From Labia minor (Eukaryota > Arthropoda > Insecta > Dermaptera > Spongiphoridae): 64,000 bases of DNA. The notes under the pieces were generated by a model that was not told the origin of the DNA, made no database searches, and saw only the letters and a list, made by a program, of their open reading frames with translations. Below, one piece after another: positions 47,123 to 59,680 of this stretch. Position numbers and translations under genes: made by a program. The stretch's first letter is position 1; each line of letters opens with the position of its first letter. Where the stretch lies: assembly GCA_963082975.1 (NCBI GenBank), contig OY720350.1, positions 19,376,910-19,440,909 of the forward strand, read 5' to 3'.

Positions 47123-48146
47123 TTAGTGCATCCCGCCTCCTGATATTTATATATATCAAATATATATATACATAGATATATTAATATATTTAAAAAAAAA
47201 AAAAATCGTGAGTGATCTCTTTGACAAGTGATAGTGCAGTTCTATGCCAAAACACTGCCCCGCCCCCCTCGCGCCCTTCCCCAAATATATATAAATATAT
47301 AAATAAATAAAATATATATAAATATATATATATATACATATATATAAATACAATATATAAATATTATTTAAAAAAAAAACATTAAAAAAATCAAAAAAAA
47401 AAAAAGAAAATGAAAATGTACTGTACAGTAATTTATTTTGATTTTTGAATCTTCTCGCCCCGAATCGGCGTCTTGACGATATACGTTCTCGATTTTTAAC
47501 GCTACGCATGAACTCTCCAAAAAAAAAAGGAAAAAGTTATGGTGAATCTAATGTATGATTATTTAATAAATTTTTGAAATATTCAGAAGAAGAAAATAAA
47601 TATCGCACAATTAACGAGTGCTACAAAAGTTCTTTTGTGATCAAGTCAGAAAAATAAAATTTAAAATTAAAAAAAAAAAAAATAATAATACTCTCATTCT
47701 ATCTCTATATATCTAATCTATATCTATATTATAATAAATATTCTATGAATTAGTCAAAATTTTGTATGTGGACGTAATTTAAAATTTAAAAAGTGTCATT
47801 TTTTCATTATCATGATTTTCATTATTACTTCTGATAGTAGTTTTTTTTTTTGTTAAAAGAGTTCTAGTTCTTTTTTTTTCTTAATATAACAAATGACTGA
47901 AATATTTTTTTTTTTACGTTAATAAATTTATTTATATTTATATACTTTAAAAGATTGATTTAATTAAAACAAATATCTATTTAAATTATTAATAAAAATT
48001 TTCGTGCATGTTTCGGCTCTAATTTTTTTTTTTTTTTTATATTGAGTTCTTTACTATGGCGTTCTTTCTTGTTCGTGATTGGTCACTATTTATAAATAAT
48101 GATGTTTGTTAATAGAACAAAGATACGATGTTCCTGTTATATAATA

Positions 48147-48178
<32 letters not shown>

Positions 48179-48690
48179 TATATTATTATTATTATTATTA
48201 TATTATTATTATTATTATTATTATAAAAAAAAAATAAAAAAGCTAAGTCATTTTTCCCAGGTGGGTTCAATTGCCCGGTGGTGATGGCATCCCCTTTATT
48301 GGGATCCCCTCCCCACTAGTCAATTCCCAAATTAAAAAAATAAATAAATAAAAAATAAAAAAAAAAATAAAAATAAAAATACACTCGTTGTAATTTGTAC
48401 TTATCTGTTCTCTTTTTTATATATAATTTTGTTTTTTTGACGAGTTAAAAATTGTAAAGACTTTATATATATATATATATTAAATAATAAAAAAAAAAAC
48501 AAAAAAATACGTCGAAAAGACCATTTGTAAAATATTGTAAAATATTTATAGTATCAAATGTAATTATTGTGTAAATAGATACGAACTGTCCCATTATATC
48601 AAAATAAATTTGTCATTCTTTGGCTATTTTTTCAAAGTATCGAGGTTGTTCCTTGCGATATCGTGATGTATCGTGAATAAAAAAAAATGT
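47123..48690 (+). other. Probable Delta 3' UTR and 3' end
   Basis: Non-coding, very AT-rich, with TA and TTA repeats (47150-47360, 48145-48225). Several AATAAA signals occur (for example about 47565, 48603-48608, 48676-48681). I favour an end near 48690, after the last of these and before the sequence character changes, but earlier sites could be used. A K-box core (TGTGAT, 47636-47641), the seed-match class of the insect miR-2/13 family, is present once. The end position is uncertain. Confidence 0.4.
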
Positions 48691-48889
48691 GTTGTTTATA
48701 ATAATCAGCACGTGTTAGTAAAGAAATTTTGTTCAATTAAATTATATCTGTGTTTTATTTGATTAATTTTAAACATTTCTCTATCACTCTTTCATTTTTC
48801 TATTTTTTATTATTTTTTTATTTTTTTTTTTTTTTCAATCTTTTTGTTTTTAGTATCTATTTACTTTTCAGATTGAAAATCCTCACCAA

Positions 48890-49360
48890 GTTGACTTGAT
48901 GTTTGTTAAGGTAGAGTGAGACTTCCTTTTACCTTTTGCCTAGGCAGATTTGGGACAAAAGAACTCCACGCTCCCTTCCACCTTCCTTTGGAAATATATG
49001 CACCTGGTCTGAAACTGTGGGAAGCTTCTGAAGAAAAGTCAGAGGTATACGGGGGTCCTCGGGTTGGTTGGGTCTTGAAAGAAAGAAGGGAATAGAAAAA
49101 AAAAAAAAAAAGAAAAAGAAAAAATTGTGTAAGAGGAGAAAAGACGGACTCGGGTGACAAATGATGGGCCGCAAGCTGTTGCCTAGCCAGGGCTAAAGCC
49201 AGCTTAAGTTCGTTGATATGCCAGGCTAATTGAGTTGGGGTCGCGATTAGCTTTATCTAATGTATCCTGCTGCTCGTCCTCGAGATAGAAAAACGAGCTC
49301 AGAGCTCCGGCTACAAATTAATTAGCAACAGCGGCAGTTCATGCCATTTACAAATTGTAC
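48890..49360. promoter_or_regulatory. GC-richer island 3' of Delta
   Basis: Mixed composition; contains CACCTG (48991-48996) and TGTGGGAA (49016-49023, a Su(H) consensus match). About 0.2 kb after the likely 3' end of Delta. A possible downstream enhancer. Confidence 0.35.
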
Positions 49361-49895
49361 AAGGATCATAATTAATATTCTACTGTGGAATTGTATGATT
49401 ATTATTTTTTTTTTTTTTTATTTATTTTTTTTTATTTATAAATGCATCAGACTAATATATATATATTTAAAATTGAAAATAAGATTTATTTTTATTTTCA
49501 AGGTCGGATAGATCCGACGTTTAAGAGTTGGTTGATTTTTTTTTTTCGATTCATTGCCTGGTAATTAAAGATGAAATCATCTGCATTTTCTTCCAATTTC
49601 GGAAAGAGAAAGTTTTTAATATTCTATAATCTCTTGTTTTTAAAAAAAAAAAAAAAAAAAGAAAAGGAAAGAATAAGAAAATAAAAATAGTTTTTAAATT
49701 TAAAAGAATTATCTCAATACTAATACTGATACAAATATCCTCTTGATAATTTGTCAAGTAAAGAAAAACACATTAAAAAAAAAATATCCTATTATACCAA
49801 AATTATTTTAACTAGTAAAATATCTAAAATATTGATAAGAAAAATCATTAAAATAAATATTTTTTTATTAAATTAATATATATAAACAGCTTATA

Positions 49896-50476
49896 TTTTT
49901 ACTATCTCGTCAAATTTTCGATGTCGAGATTTTGATGTTTTTATACGTTTTGAAGGTTCCTGAATCATTTTCACTAAGGTTAAAAAAATATCTATGTGTG
50001 TGTGTGTGTATGTAGACAATATTATTCAAAAACGGTTTAAGCTAGAATCATGAAATTTAGTATACGGGCATTATTCAAAATTCGTAGTTTTCTATCAACT
50101 TTTGAGAAATGTAGCTCAACCGGAAGAGGCTCATTACCTACAACGTTTTGATTTATTTTCCTCTAAAGTGACCGTAAAAATAAAGATATATGTTTGATAG
50201 TTTTTCACATGATTAACAATTGTGTAAAAGTGCTATATATAAAATTTCAGCTTGATTGAATCGCTGAAAGTACAGGAATTAATTTTTAAACACTGCAAAT
50301 CACGCGCCAACACGTGACGTGGTGCCATCAACAAAGAGCCAAACATGTCGCTGGTTTAATAAATATTATTTATTAATTTTAATTTATAATTAATTAAATT
50401 TAATTTAAATATAATATTTGTTATTTAATCCAATTCAAATTGCGAGATAGTCGAGTGGAGACACTCCAGCTTATTT
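49896..50476 (+). mobile_element. Family 2 HINE-like element (copy b)
   Basis: The most complete copy. ACTATCTCGT at the left; GCGAGATAGT plus the hairpin TGGAG-ACA-CTCCA and GCTTATTT at the right. A TG microsatellite lies at 49996-50011 and the ATCATGAAATTTAGTATACG and CACGTGACGTGG segments are present. Non-coding. Confidence 0.75.
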
Positions 50477-50942
50477 CTAAATCATTTTTTTTATTTAATT
50501 TATTTTTATTTTCGTAATTTTTTTCAATATTTAAAACTGTCAATAAATATTTTTTAATATTTTTAATATATAAATTAACTTAATTTTCTTTTATTATAAA
50601 CTTAAGTGTTGATTGAATGATATTTTTTTAATATTTACGATGTATTAGTAGAAATTATGAGTTGGAATTATATTTACTTTATAGTCGTCAACTTATAAAA
50701 TCAGTGTAGAAATAAAAAAAAATGGAGATAAAATTTTCTTCTCAAATGTAATATAAAAATAAAATGTGAAATTTCTTATATATATATATATATATATTTA
50801 TTTTATTATTTTAATAAATAATATAATATTATATTTATACGTTTTTTTTATAATATTAATTTATGTTTCAAAATTGATTTGAAATAAATTAATTATATTT
50901 ACGTTTTGCCTATTAAATAAATAAATATAAATTTATATTTTA

Positions 50943-51005
<63 letters not shown>

Positions 51006-51856
51006 AGATTAATAATTATTTTTTGGAAAAATACACTATTTATTTTAAAGGAATTTATTTGTACAAATTTTTGTGATTATGTTTATATTAATAAATATAT
51101 AAAAATAAATAATATATTTATTTATAAATAATCATTAGTTAATTAAATTATTATTATTTTTTTTTTCTAATATTTTTTTTAAATTTCATAATTCTTCAGA
51201 CTATATTGACTCCTCTTGTGTTTTTTTTTCACGGTGTGCAATCAACCATATAGAAGAAGTACTCGTGAGGTAAATATCCTGATAATTATTGTTCCAGTGT
51301 TTCCACCTCGAATTGAATGTGATAAATAGTTAATCTCTATCAAAAATGTAAACGATCGATTCAAAGAATTGTTTAATCATCTATATAATATATTTTTTTC
51401 TTTTTAAAAAGATAAGGAATTATTTTTAAATTAAATTAAAATATAAAAGTTCTCATAAATGAAATTTTTATTATTATTTTTTAACTCTAGATAGGTAAAA
51501 TAAATTTTTTCAAAAAATTTAGAAATATAGATTAAAATTATTAAAAATTAGTTTTTTTAAATCTATGAGTATAATGAAAAAAGTAGGATAGATTTATTTT
51601 AAAATTTTAATTTATGATATTCATATACGAGTATCGTAGTATTAGATGCTGTTTTTCTTCACAAATTCATCCCAAAGGGCTTTTAAAGTTACTTAATATA
51701 TAGAGAGCTAAGAAATTGATGTTGAAATTTTATTATAAAAATAATATAAATTTTTTAAATATTTAAATATATATCTATAATATTTGTATTTTAATTAATA
51801 TTAAATTATGGATGTTGATATATTTGAAGCTGTCATATGCAGAAAAATTAAATTAA
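50477..51856. other. AT-rich DNA with a long TA repeat
   Basis: A TA run of about 60 bp (50945-51002). No gene is seen. Confidence 0.6.
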
Positions 51857-51937
51857 CACGTTCCCGCCGGTTCCAAAATTTGTCTATTCATTTTATGTGG
51901 CGGCATGAGCCACCGGTGGTACATGCCGGCTGGAACG
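51857..51937. mobile_element. TTAA-flanked short MITE (copy 1)
   Basis: 81 bp between two TTAA (51853-51856, 51938-51941). Ends are CACGTTCCCGCCGG and the inverse CCGGCTGGAACG. It contains a CCACCGGTGG palindrome. An inverse copy lies at 52638. Confidence 0.75.
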
Positions 51938-51941
51938 TTAA

Positions 51942-52637
51942 ATACTTAAATTATAATTAAACATAATTTACGGGAATTAATAATTCACCAAAAATACTAA
52001 TTAAATAATTAATTAAATTAAAATATTTTTTTATAAATAGTTTGAAATTAAAATAAAGATAATACGAGAATTATAAATTCTTTAACAGATCAAAATGACT
52101 AGCAACATTTACCAATCGAGATTAATGAACTCACATCAAATTTCAAAACATTTTACAAATTAAAATTCTCAATAGCAAAGGTCAAAGATCTTAATATTTT
52201 ATAAATAATTAAAATATATTAATAAACTGTTAGGAATATATACATATTTAGTGTATTGGTTTGTTTTAATTCAGATAAAAGGGTTTGTTATATAAAAACC
52301 CTTACTCCTTTCACATGGTTTAGGGAACCCTGGACACCCTAAAAGATCAGGACTAGAAGGTGTAAAACCTTGAGTTAAAGAATAAAAAAAAAGACTTTGG
52401 AATTCTAAAATTCTCTGTATAAAAATTTTGTCGTATATTCAGAAGATATACAATATAATTGATATTTATTATTATTAAAAATATGTAGATAAATTACTTA
52501 TTGTTAGTATAAAATATAAATTAATTTTAAAATAAACCATAAAAAATTATTATAAAATTGATAAATACATATGAAATAATATTATATTTTCGTGTTTTTA
52601 TGTTAATAAAATTATTATTATTATTATTATTAATTAA
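51942..52637. other. AT-rich non-coding DNA
   Basis: A small mixed patch at 52290-52375 (ACCCTTACTCC, CCCTGGACACCC). No gene is seen. Confidence 0.4.
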
Positions 52638-52719
52638 CACGTTACCGCCGGTATATGCCACCGGTGGCTTATGCCGCCACATAAAATAAATAAACAAATT
52701 ATGGAGCCGACGGGAACGT
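52638..52719. mobile_element. TTAA-associated short MITE (copy 2, inverse)
   Basis: Reverse orientation relative to copy 1. Left end CACGTTACCGCCGG after TTAA (52634-52637); right end CGACGGGAACG, where the right TTAA has decayed to TAAAA. CCACCGGTGG is kept. Confidence 0.75.
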
Positions 52720-53246
52720 AAAAATAATGAAGAGAAACTTACTTTACCGTTATACATTTTAATTTAAATAATTAATTCTTCCTTAAATATTTGATTATGT
52801 TAAATTTTAGAATGTAATTTCATTTATAAAGGCGATAATAAATATTTTATATTTAGATTAATGAAATAATTTTTATATTTATTTGACTAATATCAATCCT
52901 AGAAAAAGACTCTCTAAGTCTTACAATTTAATAAATCAATTTTTTTTTATTATAATTTAAATATGATATTTATATATTTTTTTTTAATCTTTATACTAAA
53001 TTTAAAATATCTTAAATTAAGTAATATAATAATTATGAATATTTGTAGAATATTTTAATAAATATGATTATAAACTATGATTAATAAATAATAGTAAGTA
53101 ATTAATTATATAATACAATGATGTATAAATCGACGTGTAAAAGAGTCACATTATTCGTAGATCAGAACAGGTATACACAGGAAAGAATCTTTAAAAAAAA
53201 GAAAAGAACCACACAGAACAAAGTTTACCACCCTCACTCTCATTCA

Positions 53247-53910
53247 AATAAGTTGACCTGTGGCCAGGTCCGAACCGACCGACGGTTTGAAATAAATTAA
53301 TTTCCAGCTACAGAAACAATTTCAAATAATTTTAATATATCTATTAATGTAATAAAAAACAGATAGGCATACATAAATAATAAATATTAACATTTTTAAT
53401 TTTATTTTATTTATAATATATATGCAAGACCAGGCTGTGACGTCATGAATGGCTGGATGACGTCATATAATTTTAAATCAAGAAAAACCTAATAAATATG
53501 ATTTTTCTCGAGGATAAAACCAATAGAAAGTGCATGATTCGTGGTGATATATAAAAAAATCTCCTTTGGTGTGAAAATAACCCTTTCCTTCCTAACGTCG
53601 ATCGCTAATACTACCACTTCCGGTTTCCGGAATTGCACCAAAAGTTGATCAATTCATTCCACTGATGCATTAAGTAAATATACCAAATTTCATCAAAATC
53701 GGTTGAGCCGTTCAGGCTGTACACATCTATACGGACGGACAGACGGACGGACGGACGGACGGACAGACGGACAGACGGACGGACAGACATCATGCTAAAA
53801 ATACTTTTTTCTGTTTAGAAAATGCATGATTCGTGGAGATATGTAAAAATCTCCACATGTGAAATTTGGTGTGAAAACAATACCTCCCTTACTATCGTCG
53901 GTCGGTAAAA
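53247..53910 (-). mobile_element. Family 1 HINE-like element (copy E)
   Basis: Complete, minus orientation, from AATAAGTTGACCTGTGGCC to CGTCGGTCGGTAAAA. Both TGACGTCA octamers are intact (53438-53445, 53458-53465) and the GGAC microsatellite is expanded (53735-53785). Copy F follows in the same orientation 9 bp later. Confidence 0.85.
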
Positions 53911-53919
53911 ACAAAAAAC

Positions 53920-54546
53920 AATAAGTTGACCTGTGGCCAGGTCCGAACCGACCGACGGTTTGAAGTAAATTAATTTCCAGCTACAGAAACAATTTCAAAT
54001 AATTTTCATATATCTATTAATGTAATAAAAAACAGATATGGATACATAAATAATAAATATAAACATTTTTAATTTTATTTTATTTATAATATATATGCAA
54101 GACCAGGCTGTGACGTCATGAATGGCTGGATGACGTCATATAATTTTAAATCAAGAAAAAACTAATAAATATGATTTTTCTCGAGGATAAAACCAATACA
54201 AAGTGCATGATTCGTGGTGATATATAAAAAAATCTCCTTTGGTGTGAAAATAACCCTTTCTTTCCTATCGTCGATCGCTAATACTACCACTTCCGGTTTC
54301 CGGAATTGCACCAAAAGTTGATCAATTCATCCCACTGATGCATTAAGTAAATATACCAAATTTCATCAAAATCGGTTGAGCCGTTCAGGTTGTACACATC
54401 TATACGGACGGACAGACTGACAGACATCATGGTAAAAATACTTTTTTCTGTTTAGAAAATGCATGATTCGTGGAGATATGTAAAAATCTCCACATGTGAA
54501 ATTTGGTGTGAAAACAATACTTCCCTTACTATCGTCGGTCGGTAAA
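53920..54546 (-). mobile_element. Family 1 HINE-like element (copy F)
   Basis: Complete, head to tail with copy E. TGACGTCA octamers at 54111-54118 and 54131-54138. The microsatellite is short here. The two copies are nearly identical except for it and a few point changes. Confidence 0.85.
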
Positions 54547-54699
54547 AAAAATAGTTTGGAACAATATATTTCTTCTTACAAAAAGATTATGTAAAATAAT
54601 TTTCTGCTTCTTTTCCTATAAAGTAGCTAAATTCACCCTTTCTAATGAGAATATGATATTTTTATTTTATTTTATTATTTATTTTATTTTATTTTAATA

Positions 54700-55130
54700 T
54701 ACCAAGATGAATCGATAGAATACCGTTTGAAAAATACAAGGAAATCATATTTTGGTTTGTTGTTTCTACCAACCACCTCCACCATCACCCGTCAATCATC
54801 TTTTTTAAGTCTTTTCTTTGGACCTGGAATTAATTTCAATTTTTTTTTCCTTCTTCAGGTATCATCCCCGGGTTGATTTATGCTGATTTAATCTCTTTTC
54901 TTTCGCTCCAGGCTGGGAAACAAGATGTTTTGTGAGCGAGGAGGCACATCAGGAACCCGGAAGCAAACCAGCATCGAATCAGAAATCTCCTGTACTAAAC
55001 TCAAGTGTTTCATGTTCCAGGGAATTTCCCCCACCATTTTTCCACTTGTGTGACACATTTATTCATTAGACGACCAAAAACACACACGTCGCATTCTCTC
55101 TTCTCTTAATTTCGATTTTACATAAATTAA
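54700..55130. promoter_or_regulatory. Mixed-composition island
   Basis: Contains ATCATCCCCGGGTTGATT and AGGAACCCGGAAGC. No coding region is recognised; possible regulatory DNA. Confidence 0.3.
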
Positions 55131-55333
55131 CTATTTTTGGTATTCAAAATAAAATCCAAAAACGAAATATTCTAATAGATTCAAAATAAAAATAAGTATT
55201 ATAATTTTATTATATCTTTATTACATTTCATTAATAAATATTAAATAAAAAAAAAATAATAATAATAATTTGATAATAATATCGAATTTTAATATAATGT
55301 CCGATATATATAATTATATTTTATTTTTTTTTA

Positions 55334-55454
55334 TTTTTACTATCTCGCCAGAGATAGTATTGCGATCATGAAAATTTTCGATGTTGAGATTTTGATGTTT
55401 TTATACGTTTTTAAGGTCCGTGAGTCATTTTCACTAACAATAAGGTTGAGAAAT

Positions 55455-55493
<39 letters not shown>

Positions 55494-55656
55494 TCTGTGT
55501 GTATGTATGTGTGTGTGTATGTAGACAAGAACACGCGCTGGTTTAATAAATATGATTTATTAAGTTTAATTATAATTAATTAAATTTACTTTAAATATAA
55601 TATATGTTATTTAATTCAAATTGCGAGATAGTCGAGTGGAGACACTCCAGCTTATT
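55334..55656 (+). mobile_element. Family 2 HINE-like element (copy c, shortened)
   Basis: Left end TTTTTACTATCTCGCCAGAG, a long TG repeat (55457-55519), then a jump to AACACGCGCTGGTTTAATAA and the right end GCGAGATAGTCGAG, hairpin and GCTTATTT. The middle of about 250 bp seen in copies a and b is missing. Confidence 0.75.
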
Positions 55657-56461
55657 TTTATTAAAATATTTAATCAAATTTAAAAATAAAAATCTTTTCA
55701 CAGAAATTTTAAAGATAAAGTCTTTCAACAAGAATGTAAATATAAATACGTGTATATGGTGAGTATATACATACATATAATAGTATAAATGATCTTCCAG
55801 ATGTAAACATTAAAATAAGCTGCTACATGTTTCAACTTAAGTGAAAGGTAATATAAATAAATAATTTTATTACATTGACATGATATTTTCCAAGTAATAA
55901 AAATATGCATTACATTATATGTGTAATATTACAAAAAAGGTTATAAGTTCATGATAAGGTTATTATTTTCTACCCCTAAAAAAAACATATTATTATAAAT
56001 ATTAATTACTTATTCAAATATTATTTGTATTTATTATAAATTATAAATTAATTAATAAAAATTATTTACTTACTTAAAAATTGTCTATTATTGTGTTATA
56101 AAATTTTATGCTAATATTTAAATTAAAATAAATTAAAAAACAAAAAAAAGAAATTCTTAAGGAGAGATCATTCTTAATAAATATAGTTGAAAATTATAAT
56201 TAAAAATAGATAACGAAATCTATTAATTCATAATTGTCTCATTTATTTATTTATTTTTTTTTTTTTTGATAAAAAATGAATGATAGTTTAAATAGCAATA
56301 TATTATGATTTGGGAAAACTTTAAAGGGTATTCGAATAAAAAAAAAAAAGTCGAATTGGCAGTCGTGGGACTGGCCGACAGAAGTGAAAACTTGTGCGTA
56401 AGAAATTTGAAAGCAGACGGAATGCGCACCAGCTTCACGAGAAAAATGAAATTTATATACG

Positions 56462-56494
<33 letters not shown>

Positions 56495-56539
56495 CATAAT
56501 TATTTTTTTCAGCAAACTGATTATTATTACAAAAATATT

Positions 56540-56780
56540 AAAAATACGATGTGTATGAATATATATATATATGTCTGTCTGTCTATCTGTCTGTCTGTGT
56601 GTGTGTCTGTCAAATACTCAAAAACTACCCGTCCGATTGCGATGAAACTTTCAGTGATTGTTGTGGGCGTCCCAGGGAAGGTTTTAGTGTAGTTAAATCC
56701 AAAATTAATTTATCCAAAATTAATTTAATTAGTAATATTTTGGTAAAAGTCTATTTATGGTTACCATGGTTACATTGAAA
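56540..56780 (+). repeat. GTCTGTCT-associated repeat (third family)
   Basis: A TA run, then GTCTGTCTGTCTATCTGTCT and a segment with CCGTCCGATTGCGATGAAAC. The layout (microsatellite followed by a CCGATT..GATGAAA block) resembles family 1. The ends are not resolved. Confidence 0.4.
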
Positions 56781-57110
56781 AATTTACAATAAATAAATAA
56801 AAATAATTGGAAATCTTTTCAACTTATTATTTTGATAAATTTTATTAATATTTTTAATTTTTTTTAAACTGCCAAAAATAACATACCCATAATAATAGTT
56901 GTAATAAAAATAAAAATATAAATCACAATGTAAGTAAAATATTGAATCGTTTTATTTATATTGTTTCAATTATTGTTTGAATATTTATTAAATTTATATA
57001 TAGATTAATTTACATGTTTAAATGTATATTTAATAAATTTATTTATTGATTCTTAATATTAATAATTCCAATTACTTTCTTGAAATTTTTTTTTATTTAA
57101 AAGCATATTC

Positions 57111-57650
57111 AGCATATCTCGCAAATTTGAATTGGATTAAATAACATATATTAATTTAAATTAAATTAAATTAATTCAATTATAAATTAAAATTAATAAA
57201 TAATATTTATTAAACCAGCGAAAGTTTGGCTCTTTTTTGATGGCACCACGTCACATGTTGGCGCGTGAGATTTCCAGTGTTAAAAAAATTAATTCTGGTA
57301 CTTTCAGCAATTCAATTTTCGATGTTGAGATTTTGATGTTTTTGATGTTATAAATAATATTTATTAAATTATAATTTAATTAATTTAATTTAATTTAAAT
57401 TAATAAATATTATTTAATCAAATTCAAATTTGCGAGATAGTCGAGTGGATAGTGGAGTGTTTGGCTCTTTGTTGATGGCACCACGTCACGTGTTGGCGCG
57501 TGAGATTTCCAGTGTTAAAAAATTAATTCTGGTACTTTCAGCGATTCTATCAAGCTCAAATTCTATATATAGCAGTTTTATACAATTATTAATCCTGTGA
57601 AAAATTATCAAACATATATCTTTATTTTTACGGTCACACACACACACACA
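57111..57650. mobile_element. Rearranged family 2 copies
   Basis: A minus-strand piece (57115-57318: TATCTCGCAAATTTGAATTG to TTAATTCTGGTACTTTCAGC) is followed by plus-strand pieces (AATTTTCGATGTTGAGATTT near 57318; TTTGCGAGATAGTCGAGTGG near 57430). A second minus-strand piece then runs from about 57457 (TTTGGCTCTTTGTTGATGGC) to 57640. At least two copies inserted into or recombined with each other. Confidence 0.6.
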
Positions 57651-57715
57651 CACACATATTTAAAAATTAATTTATTAAAATATATATTATATAATATATT
57701 ATATATAGTATATAA

Positions 57716-57754
<39 letters not shown>

Positions 57755-57930
57755 GAAATTAATTTTAAATTATATAAATATATTAGAAATTAATTTAATA
57801 TAATTTAACACATAATAATATATTAAAATATTTTATTTTATATATACATAATTTAGTAATACTGATTATTAATGTAAATATAAATAATAATATTTAATAT
57901 GGCAAATATGTAAAATTTTATAAAGAATGT
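57651..57930. other. AT-rich DNA with a TA repeat
   Basis: A TA run at about 57720-57750 follows a CA repeat. Nothing else is seen. Confidence 0.5.
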
Positions 57931-58680
57931 ATCAGAAGTTTAGTGTCTAACATTCTGGCGTATTGCGCATGCGTATATCGGTCGGGTCGGTGTCGTTTTG
58001 GAATCTCACGCGAAATCTATATTTTTTCCCCATCCGCAAAAGTGCTCAACGCCGCTAAAGAAGTTTTCACTTCAAAAAAGTGATGATCGCTTCAGGACAT
58101 TGCTGATGCATCTTGTAAAAACGGAAACTGATCTTTTAGTGGATGATAAATTTTCTTATCTGACTTCCAACCATTTCTCATTTGCACGTCTCTCTCTCTC
58201 TCTCTACATCTTGTTCGGGTGAAAATAATTCCATTGGAATTTTTTTTTTTTTTTTTTTTTTTTACTTTTTGCGATAGTATCTTCTCATAAAAACAAGACA
58301 GGGGAGGATCTCGGAGTAGCTGTGTCTGCAATTAAAACAATAAACCGCTCAACCCTGAAGAGGGGTGAATGTTGTTATTTTTTTTTACCCTCTACTCGTA
58401 AGAGAATAGACAGCGTGCAAAGTTATGCACTAATTGGTGAAGGTATCGGGCGAAAATGTCAGTTTAATTTGGTTACCTGCTTCTTTTTTCGATGAGCCCT
58501 TGTAAGGTCCGGGATGCCGAATCCCAGAAAAGATGATCATGATCTTCTGATGATGATGTGTGGGTGGGTGGCTAACTCAAGAGCCCTTCTGGCCGCACAA
58601 TTCATTTTCATTTAATTGGAGGACATCGTGATTTGTTCTCATCGAGAAGGTTCAAATTATAGATCACTTCATTGAAAGAT
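57931..58680. other. Mixed-composition island, origin unclear
   Basis: 57940-58230 contains GCGTATTGCGCATGCG and CTAAAGAAGTTTTCACTTCA, phrases that look transposon-derived, and a 74-codon + frame without a known domain. 58290-58670 is further mixed DNA with GATGATGATG. No call on function. Confidence 0.3.
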
Positions 58681-59640
58681 ATGCAATTTTCCTTCTATTG
58701 ATCTTCGCTTTCTCTCTTCTCCTTTTTCTTTTTTCTTCTCCCTGAGAGGACAATTTATTTAAGACAAGGGGAAAAAAGATTTTATAATACTCTTTCAAAC
58801 TAACAAAAGAGGTATAATAAAAAAAAATAATCACAGTTTTATTGAAAAACATTAGACTTATAATAGATAGAATATTTTTTCTAATAAGCGATGAAGATCA
58901 CAAACTAGTTGTCCGAAAAGAAAAGTTTTTTTTTTATTGTATAATTTAGAAACAATAATGTTATCTTTTAAATAGTTTTTTTTTTAAGTGACTAAACATC
59001 TGAAAAATATTCACTTTTAAATGTGGTAAGTCAAATCTGAGAGAGAAATATTGGATCTAATTTCCAGATTCCTTAACCACATTAGAATCAAATCAATACA
59101 AAATTATACAAAATTAGTTTCTTTTTTTTTTTGTAATTCAATCCAAAATTGGGAATTCAGAGGGTAGCTAAAATTAATTTATTATGTAGGTCTCCAATAA
59201 TATGACCATAAATTTGGTTTATTGTGGTGGAGATGTAATAAACAAATAAATAAACTCATAACTAAAGTCAAATCTGTTCCTAATTTTTCTTAAAACATTA
59301 AATTCAAAGAGTATTTAGATAAGAGATGATATGACATAGAAAGAGTTGTGAAGGAATGTTGTTTTTTCAACCAAAATATCTTTTTGGGTTCAGGAGTAGT
59401 ATAAGATATTATTATATTCTAGTCCTTAAGTTAATTCCAAATTTTAAATTCCTTTATTTATTCATTTTTTTTAATTTCATATTTAATTGAATGAAATGTC
59501 AAAATATAATAATAATTTAAAAGCAATTTTAATCAAAATAATTATAAATTATTAACAATATAACAAATTCAATTTCAAAATTTTTCTTTTATTCATTTCT
59601 TTATTTCAATTACAGAAAAATATGAGCTCCTCAGAAGCCA
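58681..59640. other. AT-rich non-coding DNA
   Basis: Short pyrimidine-rich and A-rich stretches only. No gene is seen. Confidence 0.5.
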
Positions 59641-59680
59641 AACCGATTAACTCCACATCACAGACCATTTAACAGACTGC

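Noticed and set aside
48099-48284. Tyr-rich + frame in the Delta 3' region
   Set aside because: Translation of a TTA repeat.
53735-53785. Regular short repeats that could suggest a CRISPR array
   Set aside because: It is a GGAC microsatellite without spacers, inside a repeated element of an animal genome.
56247-56490. Frames reading KLVRIPSAFKFLTHKF (minus) and VELAVVGLADRSENLC (plus)
   Set aside because: A short patch of about 100 bp that looks like part of a dispersed repeat. No domain recognised on either strand, so no gene is called.
57998-58222. 74-codon + frame in the 58-kb island
   Set aside because: No domain; the DNA has transposon-like phrases and the frame starts and ends arbitrarily.
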